Assembly: GCA_016713365.1 (NCBI GenBank)
Contig: JADJPG010000002.1
Span: 1 to 64,000, forward strand
DNA: 64,000 nucleotides
Direction of reading: 5' to 3'
Origin: Verrucomicrobiota bacterium
Lineage (GTDB): Bacteria; Verrucomicrobiota; Verrucomicrobiia; Limisphaerales; JADJPG01
Shown here: positions 10,191 through 18,965 of the stretch, one piece after another
How positions within the stretch are numbered: position 1 is the first letter of the stretch
How the letters are laid out: each line of letters opens with the position of its first letter
Translations under genes and position numbers: made by a program
The notes under the pieces: generated by a model
Seen by the model: only the letters and a program-made list of their open reading frames with translations
What the model was told of the DNA's origin: nothing
Database searches by the model: none

Positions 10191-11574
10191 GGTTCGGAAC
10201 GACGGGGGTTGAGTGTCAAATCCAGCGACAGTGGAAACTGAATCGCGTCTTCCAGGTCGCCAAACGCGCGCAGTGCTTTGACGCGTGCTTCCCAATGAAA
10301 CAGTTCTTCGCCAGCCAACTCGGCTTCAGCCGTCAGCACGTCGAGTGACTCAACTGCGCCAGCGTCGAACTGTGCCTTGATGGACTTCACGCGGGATTCC
10401 TGCGCGGCGCGAAACTCCTCCAACGCGTCGGAACGCATTTGCGTACCTTGCCAGGCAGCCAGGGCGCGGTCCACGTCGCCAGCAATACGCGCTTGTAGCG
10501 CAAGCACGCGCGCGGCGGCTTCAGCGCGCTTGGCTTTGGCTTCGGCGATGGGGCCTTGATTTCGGTTGAGCACCGGGATTTCCGCCGTGACGCCCAGCGC
10601 CCACTTGTTCTCGCCCTGGTCGAACTGATAGCCGGTGCCGAGATGCACGTCGGGATACTGCTTGGCAATTTCCAATCGGAGCGCCGTTTCGGCAGAAGCG
10701 TATTCGGCGAGAGCGGCGAGCAGGTCAGCGCGCGAAGTGAGGGCGCGACGCCGAGCTTCGGCGGAGGCGAGGACGGCATCCGTGCTTATTTCGGCGTTGA
10801 GAGATGCCGATGGCGGCAGCGACTTGAGCGGCACTCCGATAGCAACTGCGAGCCGGGCGCGGGCTTCATCCGACTGCACGCGTGCATCGGCGATGTCCTT
10901 GCGCGTGCGGGCGAGAGCAAGACGCGCGGGGGCGATTTCGGCGCTCGTGGCCGAGCCAAGGCTGAGCTTTGTTTCCATCGCGGCAAATGCGCGTTGTTGT
11001 GCAGCAAGCTGGCGCGACAACAATTCCGCGCGCCGCCCGGCGTCGTGAAAGTCGAGCAACTCGACCCGCACGCGCGAGCGGACCTGCCAAGCCATATCGC
11101 CCAATCGCAACCGGGCGGCTTCGCTCAACTGTCGCGCCCGTGCCATGCGATGTCCGCGCTTGCCCGCTGTTTCAATGGGCAGGTCGAACTGGATCGTCGC
11201 AATCCAAGGCGTGACCCCGCTGGCCGGGTTGACCGTGTATTCTGGCGTCACCCCGACAGTGGGGTTGGACCGTCGGCCAGCCGTGATTTCTGCCGCCCGA
11301 GCCGACGCCAGTTCCGCCTGTGCAACATCGAGACTCGGATGAAGAAAAAGCGCCGCGAGCGTGAGTTGCTCGAAGTTCCACTGCGCCGGTGGCCACGCGG
11401 GCACGGGGCTGAGATTGGTTTCGACGAAGGCGCGAAGCTCCGGTGTTTCGAGCGTGCGCGCATCGAACTGGGCGGCAGTGTGCGCCGCATCAAGGGGTTC
11501 GGCTCAAAGCGGACGCAACCCGTCGCGCCCAAGATCACGGCGACCAGAGTGATGCTCGAACATGGATTTCGCAC
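10187..11574 (-). CDS. czcC: Outer-membrane channel lipoprotein (CzcC/TolC family), operon 1, frameshifted near the N-terminus
   Basis: The body (10187-11404) is a TolC-like efflux protein: WNFEQLTLAALFLHPSLDVAQAEL at the start, coiled-coil hairpins, PVLNRNQGPIAEAKAKRAEA in the second repeat. The true N-terminus lies in another frame upstream: a GTG at 11574 opens a lipoprotein signal ending ILGATGC, followed by VRFEPNPL. Inserting one C in the CCCC run (minus strand; GGGG at 11494-11497) joins it to DAAHTAAQFDARTLETPELR, which is how CzcC proteins continue. So the gene carries one missing base. First gene of the efflux operon, divergent from the response regulator at 11691. Confidence 0.85.
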
Positions 11575-11690
11575 CAGCGGAGCCTAGCGCGCTGCCTCCT
11601 GTTAAACCTGAACCGAACATTACAGTTTTTTAAGATTTCAACCAAGTTTTGGAATCGCGTGGTCGCATTGTGCTGTCGTATAAATAGGCC
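11575..11690. promoter_or_regulatory. Divergent promoter region between efflux operon 1 and TCS 1
   Basis: 116 bp between the GTG of the outer-membrane channel gene (minus) and the GTG of the response regulator (plus). It is AT-richer than its flanks (ACAGTTTTTTAAGATTTC). It must hold both promoters. No ATGAC-N6-GTCAT site is seen here, unlike around TCS 2, so regulator 1 probably uses another motif. Confidence 0.5.
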
Positions 11691-12365
11691 GTGCGCGTGC
11701 TCGTTGTCGAAGATCAGAAAAATGTTGCCTCGTTCATCCGCAAGGCGCTCGTGGCGGAGGGCATTGCCGTGGATGTGGCGGAGGATGGTGAGACGGCGTT
11801 GACCTTGGTGGGAACGACACCGTTCGACGGCATCGTGCTGGACATCATGCTGCCGGGCCGCGACGGCTTGAGCGTGCTGCGCCTGCTGCGGGAACGGCGC
11901 ATCGCAACCCCCGTGTTGCTCCTCTCCGCCCGCAGCGAGGTGAACGAACGCGTCGAGGGCTTGAACGCCGGGGCGGACGATTACCTGCCGAAGCCCTTCG
12001 CGTTGGATGAACTGCTGGCCCGCGTGCGGGCGCTGTGCCGGCGCGGGAATGAGCAAAATTCGCCGCTTCTGCGGGTCGCCGACCTGACGCTCGATACTCT
12101 GAGCCGGACGGCTCGGCGCAGCGGCGCGTTCATCGAACTTTCGGCGCGCGAGTTTAGATTGCTCGAACTGCTCATGCGCGCGCCAGGCCGCGTGTGCAGT
12201 CGGATGATGATTCTGGAAAAGGTCTGGGACTACAGCTTCGATCCCGGCACGAACGTCATTGAGGTTTACGTCTCCCGGCTGCGCGACAAGATTGACGGCG
12301 GACGCTCGCCAAAGCTGCTGCACACCGTTCGCGGCGTCGGCTATGTGCTCAAGGAGACGGAATGA
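11691..12365 (+). CDS. OmpR-family response regulator (CusR/CzcR-like), TCS 1
   Basis: 224 residues. The receiver domain has the acidic pocket (VVEDQ), the phospho-acceptor Asp in GIVLDIMLPGRDGLSV, and the KPF switch lysine in ADDYLPKPFALDELLAR. The C-terminal winged helix shows SAREFRLLELLMRAPGRVCSR and VIEVYVSRLRDKID, ending LHTVRGVGYVLKE. Translation begins at GTG (GTGCGCGTGCTCGTT). It is transcribed away from efflux operon 1 and overlaps its kinase by 4 bp. Divergent placement makes it the probable activator of operon 1. Confidence 0.92.
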   Translation: MRVLVVEDQKNVASFIRKALVAEGIAVDVAEDGETALTLVGTTPFDGIVLDIMLPGRDGLSVLRLLRERRIATPVLLLSARSEVNERVEGLNAGADDYLPKPFALDELLARVRALCRRGNEQNSPLLRVADLTLDTLSRTARRSGAFIELSAREFRLLELLMRAPGRVCSRMMILEKVWDYSFDPGTNVIEVYVSRLRDKIDGGRSPKLLHTVRGVGYVLKETE

Positions 12366-13462
12366 CCATCCGCACACGGCTCACACTGTGGTATTCGGGA
12401 ATGTTGCTGGCCTCGCTGCTATTGATGGGCGTGGTGCTCTACTACGAGCTGGTCTATGAACACCGCGCCGAAGTGCCGCCGGAGCAGCGCGAGCGCGCTC
12501 CAAAGCAAATGGCGGACATTCTATTCCTCTACGGAGCGCCGACGCTCGTGCTGCTGCTCGTAGGCGGTTGGTTCCTGATGCGACGCACACTCGCGCCCGT
12601 AATCGCGTTGAGTGAAGCCGCCGAGCGCGTCCATTCGGAGAATCTCCGCGAACGCCTTCCACGTCCCGGCAACGGCGATGAACTCGACAGCTTGACCGGC
12701 GTGTTCAACGACATGCTGGCGCGGCTGGATGATTCCTTCCGGCGCATCCGCCAGTTTACTCTTCACGCCTCGCACGAGTTGAAGACGCCGCTGACCATCT
12801 TGCGCGGGGAAATCGAAACGCTTCAGCGCGACGTTCACACCACGCCGTCTCAGCGCGATGCCCTCGCCGGAATGCTCGATGAAATCCAGCGCCTCGCCCG
12901 CATCGTGGATGACCTCTCCCTCTTGACCAAAGCGGGCGCTGCCGAAGTGCCCCTCGCTCGCGAACCGGTGCGCCTCGACGAACTTGTGCGCGAAGCCTGC
13001 GAAGATGCGCGCATCCTCGCCGAACCACACGGCATCACCGTGGAACTCGGCGCGTGTGACGAAGTGGCTGTAAGCGGCGACCGGCATCGCCTGCGCCAAC
13101 TGCTGCTCAACCTGGCGGACAACGCAGTGAAGCACAATCAGCGCAAAGGTCGCGTCAACGTCATTTTACGTCGCGACGACGGCCAAGCTCACATTGAAAT
13201 CGCGAACACTGGCCCAGGTATTTCGGCTGATCAATTGCCACTGGTCTTCGATCCGTTTTTCCGGGGCACCGAGGCGCAACGCGCCAAACGGGACGGCTGT
13301 GGGTTGGGTTTAAGTATCTCACAGTGGATTGTCCACGCTCATGAAGGGACCGTCGCCTTCAGTTCTGACGATGGCAGTGTGACGACCGTCAAAGTAAGCC
13401 TGCCCTTGTCCAGTGATTTTCCGTGCCAGGTACAACCAGCGTCAAACCAAGCATCCGCTTAA
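12362..13462 (+). CDS. Heavy-metal-type sensor histidine kinase, TCS 1
   Basis: 366 residues. Two membrane segments (about 10-30 and 57-78) enclose a very short periplasmic loop of about 25 residues, much shorter than in CusS. HAMP-like region, then the DHp box LHASHELKTPLTILRGE with the phospho-accepting His. The ATPase domain has N (LLLNLADNAVKHN), G1 (IANTGPGI), F (VFDPFFRG) and G2 (DGCGLGLSISQWIV) boxes. Joined to the regulator by ATGA. With so short a loop, the metal is probably sensed near the membrane or indirectly. Confidence 0.92.
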   Translation: MTIRTRLTLWYSGMLLASLLLMGVVLYYELVYEHRAEVPPEQRERAPKQMADILFLYGAPTLVLLLVGGWFLMRRTLAPVIALSEAAERVHSENLRERLPRPGNGDELDSLTGVFNDMLARLDDSFRRIRQFTLHASHELKTPLTILRGEIETLQRDVHTTPSQRDALAGMLDEIQRLARIVDDLSLLTKAGAAEVPLAREPVRLDELVREACEDARILAEPHGITVELGACDEVAVSGDRHRLRQLLLNLADNAVKHNQRKGRVNVILRRDDGQAHIEIANTGPGISADQLPLVFDPFFRGTEAQRAKRDGCGLGLSISQWIVHAHEGTVAFSSDDGSVTTVKVSLPLSSDFPCQVQPASNQASA

Positions 13463-13543
13463 ATTCAACCGCACGACACTTTCCGTGGAAGAAACTGATG
13501 CACAGATTGGCAGATGAAATTCCAATATCCTGTGTCAACAAAC

Positions 13544-13766
13544 GCCGTGACCAACGCGCGTTCCGGTCGGCGACGGGGCCTGCGCTGACTTCGCTCCGGC
13601 CCGCTTTGCCTTCCTCCACGCGCGCTCGTCACGGCTGAGTCATCTCGTGAAGTCGCGCGGCGCTTCCGTTGGGAGCTTGGCTCGGTCGCTCCGCTACTTC
13701 CTCCGGCCCCGGCTGCCCTCCTACGGAATCGCTTCTTCTCCCGTCGCCAACATCCCAACCGAAGCG
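13544..13766. repeat. 222-bp double-palindrome repeat, copy 2
   Basis: Same element and orientation as copy 1. The left palindrome is 13544-13635 (GCCGTGACCAACGCGCG ... CGCGCTCGTCACGGC). The right palindrome is 13661-13766 (CGCTTCCGTTGGGAGCTTGG ... CCAACATCCCAACCGAAGCG; about 18 of 21 arm positions pair). It lies between the converging ends of the kinase (13462) and the E1 gene (13779). Confidence 0.9.
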
Positions 13767-13778
13767 CATGGGCATCAT

Positions 13779-15185
13779 TCACCGCTGGTGAATCAGTTCG
13801 GAGAATTCTGAAGCGTAACGGGCTTGGACGAATCCATTTCGCGTGACGCGATGAACATAGATTTCCTCGCGAGGCACAGCCGCCACTGCATCGTCATTGC
13901 GAAGCTGTTGTGACAGAACCTCCATTCGCTTGCCGTCATGCAGGCCGCGTAACAGTTCAGCCACCATCCATGCCCCGGCGCAGGCGCCCACGAATGAAGT
14001 GGAGATCGCTTTTCTTGCCAAGGTTTCGGCGAGAATTCCACATTCACCGCTCCCTCGGAATTCCTGAATCAGTTTTGGAGGAAGAACGCCCCACTGTTTA
14101 TCCACTTCGTCTGGCCATAGCTCTTGCGGCGTTTTGGACGCATCGGGAAAGGTGTGCAGCAGCAAAGAATCGAAGTCGTCCAGAGAACTCCCAAGGCCAC
14201 ACTCGACGACAAGATCAAATCCGGCGTCGCCGATGTGCCGACGTGCCGCGGCGGAATCGAAACCGCAGAGCGCGATGCGCGGCTCTCGTTCCTGCCTTTG
14301 TGTTTGGACATCGAACGCGCGTTCGCAGATTCGCGTCGAGATGCCTCTGGCTTCCAGCCAGTCAGACACGATACGGGTCTTATACCGGCCAATGTGCTGG
14401 AGTTCGCATAGAAGCCCGGCGCCCACGTTGGCTTCCACTACACGGTCGAAATCTTGAAGCTGGATCATGACTTGCGAAGGGTCGGCAAATGGCAGCAGGC
14501 CGACATTCCAGGCAGCGGCTTGACCAAGGTGTCCGAGGCCGAGCAGCCAGAGTTGCTTTGGCAGGTAGGCTAGTTCCGGCCCCTCGGCGTCGGGAGCAAG
14601 CCATTCGGTTTGCGGGTTCCACAACGATGCGCCACTGGCGACATGGGCAGCGCGTACGCAGATGCCTGAAGCCCGGAAGAACGCTTTCGCCACACCAAGC
14701 GCGCCCGCGAGGATTCCTCCTGTCGCAAAGTCGCGGCCTGAAGGCGGAGCAATGATTTCGTCAGCGGGGATGACGCCGCCGCGCCAGCCGGTCGCCAGCA
14801 CGCGCAAGTCCGTTGATGCCGAGGGTGAAGGGTCCGGACCAATGAGCAGCACTTCACCGGACTGAGGCCGCTGATGGATTACGACTCCACCAAGACTGCG
14901 GACAATCTCATTCAGACTCGGCGTTTGAGGCCAGGGCAGAAGGCACGAGACGGATTCCGGCATCGAAACTGATACGCCGCCGTGGAACGCTCGTTTGCCG
15001 CAGTTTACCACTGTCAGCAACGCCGCTTGCAGCGCCGACGAGTCGCGGATGCTTGCGTCACAAACCAAGTGGAGTCGCAATTCGCCCAAGATGCGGAGAG
15101 ATTCGTCATACCCGACGCTGTGTCTGAGCATGATGGCCTTGGCCAGCCGGCAAAGATTGTTCTCGTTGAGGTTCTCAGTCGTCAT
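13779..15185 (-). CDS. E1-like ThiF-family adenylyltransferase of a ubiquitin-like conjugation operon
   Basis: 468 residues. The Rossmann ATP-binding motif LLGLGHLGQAAAWN (GxGxxG at about 216-221) is followed by an acidic end of beta-2 (LQDFDRV, about 244-248) and later SFVGACAGAWMVAELLR, the C-terminal helix common to ThiF/E1 proteins. The N-terminal 200 residues form an inactive-looking second domain. Candidate catalytic cysteines are in GSGECGILAE (about 382) and VVECGLG (about 329). No CxxC zinc pair is evident. In Bil-type systems the E1 adenylates the C-terminal glycine of the ubiquitin-like protein and passes it to the E2. Last gene of the operon, overlapping the JAB gene by 4 bp. Confidence 0.88.
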   Translation of the reverse strand: MTTENLNENNLCRLAKAIMLRHSVGYDESLRILGELRLHLVCDASIRDSSALQAALLTVVNCGKRAFHGGVSVSMPESVSCLLPWPQTPSLNEIVRSLGGVVIHQRPQSGEVLLIGPDPSPSASTDLRVLATGWRGGVIPADEIIAPPSGRDFATGGILAGALGVAKAFFRASGICVRAAHVASGASLWNPQTEWLAPDAEGPELAYLPKQLWLLGLGHLGQAAAWNVGLLPFADPSQVMIQLQDFDRVVEANVGAGLLCELQHIGRYKTRIVSDWLEARGISTRICERAFDVQTQRQEREPRIALCGFDSAAARRHIGDAGFDLVVECGLGSSLDDFDSLLLHTFPDASKTPQELWPDEVDKQWGVLPPKLIQEFRGSGECGILAETLARKAISTSFVGACAGAWMVAELLRGLHDGKRMEVLSQQLRNDDAVAAVPREEIYVHRVTRNGFVQARYASEFSELIHQR

Positions 15186-15656
15186 AAATCAGAGAGCCGA
15201 ACGCACCCGTCAGCCGGCAACCACCGTTTCCAGCGATGGCGTCCGAGGTATTCGTATATTCCTACGCCGATGAGGTCGGATTGGGGATGTTGAGCGTAAT
15301 GAGGAACGATGAGCGCGAAGTGTCCAGGCTGGTTGATCATCGGGTTCGTCCGATCCGAAAAGCTCTGCTCCGTCCATTCGTGCGGATGAGTATGAACGTC
15401 CGCCAGCACCCGCAAGCCACGCTCACGGCAAAGATTCCAAAGGTTCACGAAGCCAGCGCCGTGAAACGTGATGATGCCTGTCTCCAGCGCCGTTGAATCC
15501 AAGTCATCGAAGCAGACAAATTCCGAAATGGTGGATTCGCCCACACGGGCCAGTAGAAATGCGCCACTCTCTCGGCTGCCCTTGCCTCGCTGGCAACTAC
15601 GCAACCAATCGCGTCCACAAGCTGCGCGGAATTTCCAAGCCGGATTGCTTATTCAT
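15182..15656 (-). CDS. JAB/MPN (JAMM) metallopeptidase of the ubiquitin-like operon, frameshifted
   Basis: The JAMM zinc site is complete: Glu in RESGAFLLAR, then HTHPHEWTEQSFSD, which fits H-x-H-P-x6-S-x2-D. The family cleaves ubiquitin-like proteins from substrates or trims precursors. The intact frame starts only at a weak TTG (15604). A better start is the ATG at 15656, which overlaps the E2 stop (ATGAATAA) and encodes MNKQSGLEIPRSLWTRLVA, a natural JAB N-terminus. That frame runs into TAG at 15597-15599, one base out of frame with the core, so a single-base indel near 15596-15602 splits the gene. About 155 residues when repaired. Confidence 0.85.
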
Positions 15657-16116
15657 GGTCGTAGCTCAAACAGTCGTGAACAAACTCCAGATAGCGGACG
15701 ATGGTGAAGTCCGGCTGCCACCACCAGCGAGGGAACTGCGGTCGCCATGTCTCGTGGCCCACCATAGCCAGCCGGTCGCACGGTGCGTAGAGCGCGGCGG
15801 GATTCCATGAGGGCTTGAATACGCGCGACACATTCACATCGCCCTTCGGCCAACGCTCCGGTGCCAGCGGCCGGTTCTCCGTGATGTCCCACGGGCAGGC
15901 AGTGGGCGCTTGCTGCGGGTAACCATCCAAGGTGAATCGGAGATGGACCTTGCCGTCTGCGGTGAATCGCTTGTCCCCAGCGACCCACATGATGACGTGC
16001 GGCCAGGCCCATTCTTTTTCCGGCGGATGCAATCCCCATCTTCCGAGGGAGACGCCGAGTTGAAAGGGTGCCTGTTCCAGATGGAGCTGGAACAGGCTTT
16101 CGTCGGGACTTGCCAT
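15649..16116 (-). CDS. E2-like conjugating enzyme of the ubiquitin-like operon
   Basis: 155 residues from the ATG at 16116, chosen because it lies 2 bp after the stop of the upstream gene; longer in-frame starts would run through that gene. The E2 fold is suggested by LRFTLDGYPQQAPTACPW, matching the Y-P-x-x-x-P strand of E2 enzymes. The probable active cysteine is Cys113 in LYAPCDRLAMVGHETW (Cys74 in TACPW is the alternative). The C-terminal YLEFVHDCL helix is also conserved in bacterial E2 proteins of such operons. It would receive the activated ubiquitin-like protein from the E1 and transfer it to a target. Confidence 0.82.
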   Translation of the reverse strand: MASPDESLFQLHLEQAPFQLGVSLGRWGLHPPEKEWAWPHVIMWVAGDKRFTADGKVHLRFTLDGYPQQAPTACPWDITENRPLAPERWPKGDVNVSRVFKPSWNPAALYAPCDRLAMVGHETWRPQFPRWWWQPDFTIVRYLEFVHDCLSYDHE

Positions 16117-16118
16117 GA

Positions 16119-16622
16119 TCAACCTTCCACCCGCACCTTCGGGACAAGGCAGAGTTCCACGGCGCAAACGCGCGGGCGGGTGTAGCAGCCGATGTGACTG
16201 TCGGTCGGCAACGGTTGATTGGCGTCGCACTGGAGGCGCAACTCCAGTCCTTGTGCATCCGCGCCACTGAGGCCGAAGGCGCTCGCGGCCCATTTGAGCA
16301 CGCGTGAAACACGGGCGGAGGGGGCAAAGGCACGTTCCTTGGTCACGCCATTGTAGTGGACTTTGACTTCCACACGGCGGCAGGAGTGGCAGTGGAGCAA
16401 GTGACGATGGCCGACTCCGCCGTCGCGAAGCCGTTGAGGAAGTTCCAGCGGCTCATCATGGTTATCGAGGAAGAGCAACGTCTCCTCGCCGTTCTCACGC
16501 TGGAAAAGGCCAGCATGATGGAGTTGGTCAATCAGTTCTTCAGTCGAAGCATCTTCCGCGATGGAAACCTGCTTCGGCTCGGCGCAGTGCGCGATGTGAA
16601 CGAACAGTTCGAGTTTTTTCAT
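16119..16622 (-). CDS. Two-domain ubiquitin-like protein (BilA/ISG15-like modifier)
   Basis: 167 residues from the ATG at 16622 (MKKLELFVHI). Two beta-grasp-sized segments: about 1-78 and about 82-167. The second has VEVKVHYNGVTKE, SRVLKWAASAFGLSGADA and ends CLVPKVRVEG, the pattern of the bacterial multiubiquitin/DUF2604 group. The protein ends in a glycine without any extension, so it may not need processing to expose a conjugation-competent C-terminus. First gene of the UBL-E2-JAB-E1 operon. In characterised Bil systems such a protein is attached to a phage structural protein; here the target is unknown. Confidence 0.82.
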   Translation of the reverse strand: MKKLELFVHIAHCAEPKQVSIAEDASTEELIDQLHHAGLFQRENGEETLLFLDNHDEPLELPQRLRDGGVGHRHLLHCHSCRRVEVKVHYNGVTKERAFAPSARVSRVLKWAASAFGLSGADAQGLELRLQCDANQPLPTDSHIGCYTRPRVCAVELCLVPKVRVEG

Positions 16623-16779
16623 ACGTATTGTCAGTCTGTGTTTGAGTAGGCCACCGCGAAATAGACTGCGGTTCACCTATGAACTCGGTGCCGAAAGGTT
16701 TTCGGAGCATCGAAATTCAAAATTTTCCCATGCTCCCAAATTCCAATCCGTCCGAGTATGATGATGGAAGGAAACAAAT
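16623..16779. promoter_or_regulatory. Divergent promoter region between the ubiquitin-like operon and the sigma-like gene
   Basis: 157 bp between two divergent starts, with an AT-rich core (GAAATTCAAAATTTTCCC). A purine-rich GGAAGGAAA 6-14 bp before the ATG at 16780 is a good ribosome site for the plus-strand gene. No specific operator was recognised. Confidence 0.45.
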
Positions 16780-17412
16780 ATGGCTGGGAAACCTGCTCCT
16801 GTGTCCGCTGACGAAGATGAAATCAAGCTCGGCCTTTGTGGCACCCTTGAAGAAAGGATAGCCGCGCTTCGCGCGCTTTGGGACGAGTGCGCCGAGGACG
16901 TTATGTCCTCGGTCGAATACTATTTTCCAGGCCTGCCGCCCGAGAGCGGCAAGGACATTGTCGCCGAAGCTTTTGCCGAACTAATCGAAAAATTGGACTC
17001 GGAGGCCAGTGTTTGGGACAAACCGCTCAAACCCCTCTTTGTGACAATCGCGCGACGGCGTGCGATTGATGCATTGCGCGCTTGGAACTGCCGCGCCCTG
17101 GGCAAAGCAGATTTCTATGACTTCGTGTCCGAAGAGATTTCGCAAACGAAGATTTCTCAGACTTGGGCCAGGCATGTGCATAATGCGCAAGCCAATGAGA
17201 TTTTCCGCCTCTTCTGTGCGTTTGTAGTGACCTTGGAAGGGCATCAACGCGTGATTGGCCAGATCATGGCGGACAATCTGCCGAAGCGTCTGGAGCACGA
17301 GGAAATCATCGACGAGGTTCAGCGGCGAGTTGGAAAACGGCTCACCGTCGCTTCAATTAAGAGCGTCCTGCGCGAACTCAGGAAGAAATTTCGAGAACTT
17401 CTCAACCGTTAA
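16780..17412 (+). CDS. ECF-like RNA polymerase sigma factor
   Basis: 210 residues. The region 2-like part is GKDIVAEAFAELIEKLDS followed by PLKPLFVTIARRRAIDALRAWN (the RRRAIDALR helix resembles region 2.3/2.4). The C-terminal part contains VGKRLTVASIKSVLRELRKKF, a helix-turn-helix-like region 4. The linker is longer and region 4 more diverged than in ordinary ECF sigma factors. It precedes a small protein and an ImmA/IrrE peptidase, an arrangement in which the peptidase could release the sigma factor by cutting a partner. That role is inference. Confidence 0.7.
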   Translation: MAGKPAPVSADEDEIKLGLCGTLEERIAALRALWDECAEDVMSSVEYYFPGLPPESGKDIVAEAFAELIEKLDSEASVWDKPLKPLFVTIARRRAIDALRAWNCRALGKADFYDFVSEEISQTKISQTWARHVHNAQANEIFRLFCAFVVTLEGHQRVIGQIMADNLPKRLEHEEIIDEVQRRVGKRLTVASIKSVLRELRKKFRELLNR

Positions 17413-17430
17413 CATCAACTCGACGACCGC

Positions 17431-17816
17431 ATGAATACACCATCACAACCGGATCGCGAGGACCGAGCCATCGACGCCTTGATCGCGGCGGCTCTGCGGC
17501 ACGGTGAACTCAACGCACCCACGGACGAGGAAATTCAGAAGTTCCTCGCCAACGTCCGCCGGTTTCGCCGGAAGGGAAAGCGGCCCTCGATGCCCTGGGG
17601 CCGGATATTGTCCGGCGCATCACCCAGGCATCATCGAGGCCATCACCATCCGCTCGCGCCGCTCAGGCCGAGGAAGAACTCTCGCCACTCTACATGGCGA
17701 TGAATCGGAAGAACGCCTCCGGCGAGATGGATGCTCGCACCAAGGAGGAGTTGGAAAAGAAGCGCAAGGAAGCGCTCGAACGCATCAGGAACCGCAAGAA
17801 GCAACGCGGCAAATGA
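17431..17816 (+). CDS. Small charged protein between the sigma factor and the peptidase, frameshifted
   Basis: The first frame (MNTPSQPDREDRAIDALIAA ... FLANVRRFRRKGK) runs on as low-complexity H/R/P sequence to 17703. The neighbouring frame from about 17580 reads AALDALGPDIVRRI, then LYMAMNRKNASGEMDARTKE and a Lys/Arg/Glu-rich helix to a stop at 17816. That second half is protein-like and its TGA overlaps the ATG of the next gene (ATGA), so the gene is about 128 residues with one G missing near 17577-17580. No known domain; a coiled-coil C-terminus is likely. Could be an anti-sigma or antitoxin-like partner (inference). Confidence 0.6.
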
Positions 17817-18616
17817 AGGCTGCCGAGGTTGAACGGCAGGCGGACGAAGTTTTGTCCGCCTACGAGGTTCGTACCGCTCCGGTCGATGTGCTGGCGATTG
17901 CGAACGCCGAAGGGATCGAATTGGCCGAGGGTGATTACGCGGAACCATTCTGTGGCCGCATCGAGTATCATCGCGACGTTGGCACCTTTGTCCTGTTTCA
18001 TCCCCGGTTGGAAACGGCGAAGAACCCGGGCCGCGCCCGGTTTTCAATTGCGCACGAGTTGGGTCACTATTTTCTGGAGCATCACCGCGCCTTGCTCATG
18101 TCAGGGCAGAGCCACAATTCGACCAGTAACTTTATCTGTGACGACGTGTTGGAGCGCGAGGCGGATGAATTTGCTGCGGCACTGCTGATTCCGTCGTTTG
18201 CACTCCGGCAGCGGCTTGCTCGTCGCCGATTTATGACTCTGCGAGAAATTCTCGCGCTCGCGCAGGAATGGCAAAGCTCCGCGACCAGCGCGGCCATCCG
18301 TTACGCCCGTTTCACATCAGAAGCGTGCGGAGTCGTGGTTTCGCAGGACGGCATCGTGCAGTTCTACTCGGCGTCTGACGAAACGAAAGCAATGGGCTTT
18401 GGTTTCTTGCGCAAGGGAACGCCCGTTCCTTCGCGTTCCAAGACGTTCGAGGCAGGCAAGCCCGGTGCCGCGAACAGCATCCTCGAAGGCACCGGCGGCA
18501 CCGAGAACTGGTTCGTTGACCGGCAATTTCACCGCGATTTGTGGGAAGAAGCTTTCCCGCTCGGCGGCACCGGCATGGTGCTGACGCTTCTCGCCCTGAA
18601 AACAGCGACGGATTAA
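17813..18616 (+). CDS. ImmA/IrrE-family metallopeptidase
   Basis: 267 residues from the ATG at 17813, which overlaps the preceding stop. The zinc motif RFSIAHELGHYFLEHH gives HExxH at residues 81-85, and the downstream acidic residue is in VLEREADEFAAALLIPSFAL, exactly as in ImmA/IrrE. The C-terminal 100 residues (GVVVSQDGIVQFYSASDETK ... GGTGMVLTLLAL) are an extension of unknown role. The family cleaves repressors or regulators after stress. The nearby sigma-like protein or the small charged protein is the obvious candidate substrate. Confidence 0.88.
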   Translation: MKAAEVERQADEVLSAYEVRTAPVDVLAIANAEGIELAEGDYAEPFCGRIEYHRDVGTFVLFHPRLETAKNPGRARFSIAHELGHYFLEHHRALLMSGQSHNSTSNFICDDVLEREADEFAAALLIPSFALRQRLARRRFMTLREILALAQEWQSSATSAAIRYARFTSEACGVVVSQDGIVQFYSASDETKAMGFGFLRKGTPVPSRSKTFEAGKPGAANSILEGTGGTENWFVDRQFHRDLWEEAFPLGGTGMVLTLLALKTATD

Positions 18617-18760
18617 CCGCGCATCCGCCTGCCAAACCACTTGCACTTTCTGCGCGGCGTGTTAAAAACCGCCATCCTTTCCAGGCATACGGGTCGGTGC
18701 AACTGAGTTGTGCCGGATGACCGTACGAGCGCGAAAGGCGGCCATCGGCAAACGACACCA

Positions 18761-18958
18761 ATGACCAAGATCAAGCAGACCTTGCACAAGGGAGACAGCG
18801 TGACCCGGCTGGCTCACGACACCAAGCGTTGGATCGCTTCCAGCAAAGGCCAGAAAACGATCCGAGAAGCTTTGGCTGCCGCCAACCGGACGACGCAGCG
18901 TCTGACGGAAGCCCGCAGTGTCAGTCGCGAGGCGTTGCACGAACCCGTGACCCGCTGA
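18761..18958 (+). CDS. Small basic hypothetical protein
   Basis: 65 residues from the ATG at 18761 (MTKIKQTLHKGDSVTRLAHD); the frame extends further upstream, but that part is not protein-like. Helical and rich in K/R/T/A. It ends 8 bp before the peptidase-like gene at 18966. No family recognised. Confidence 0.45.
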   Translation: MTKIKQTLHKGDSVTRLAHDTKRWIASSKGQKTIREALAAANRTTQRLTEARSVSREALHEPVTR

Positions 18959-18965
18959 CTCCCGC

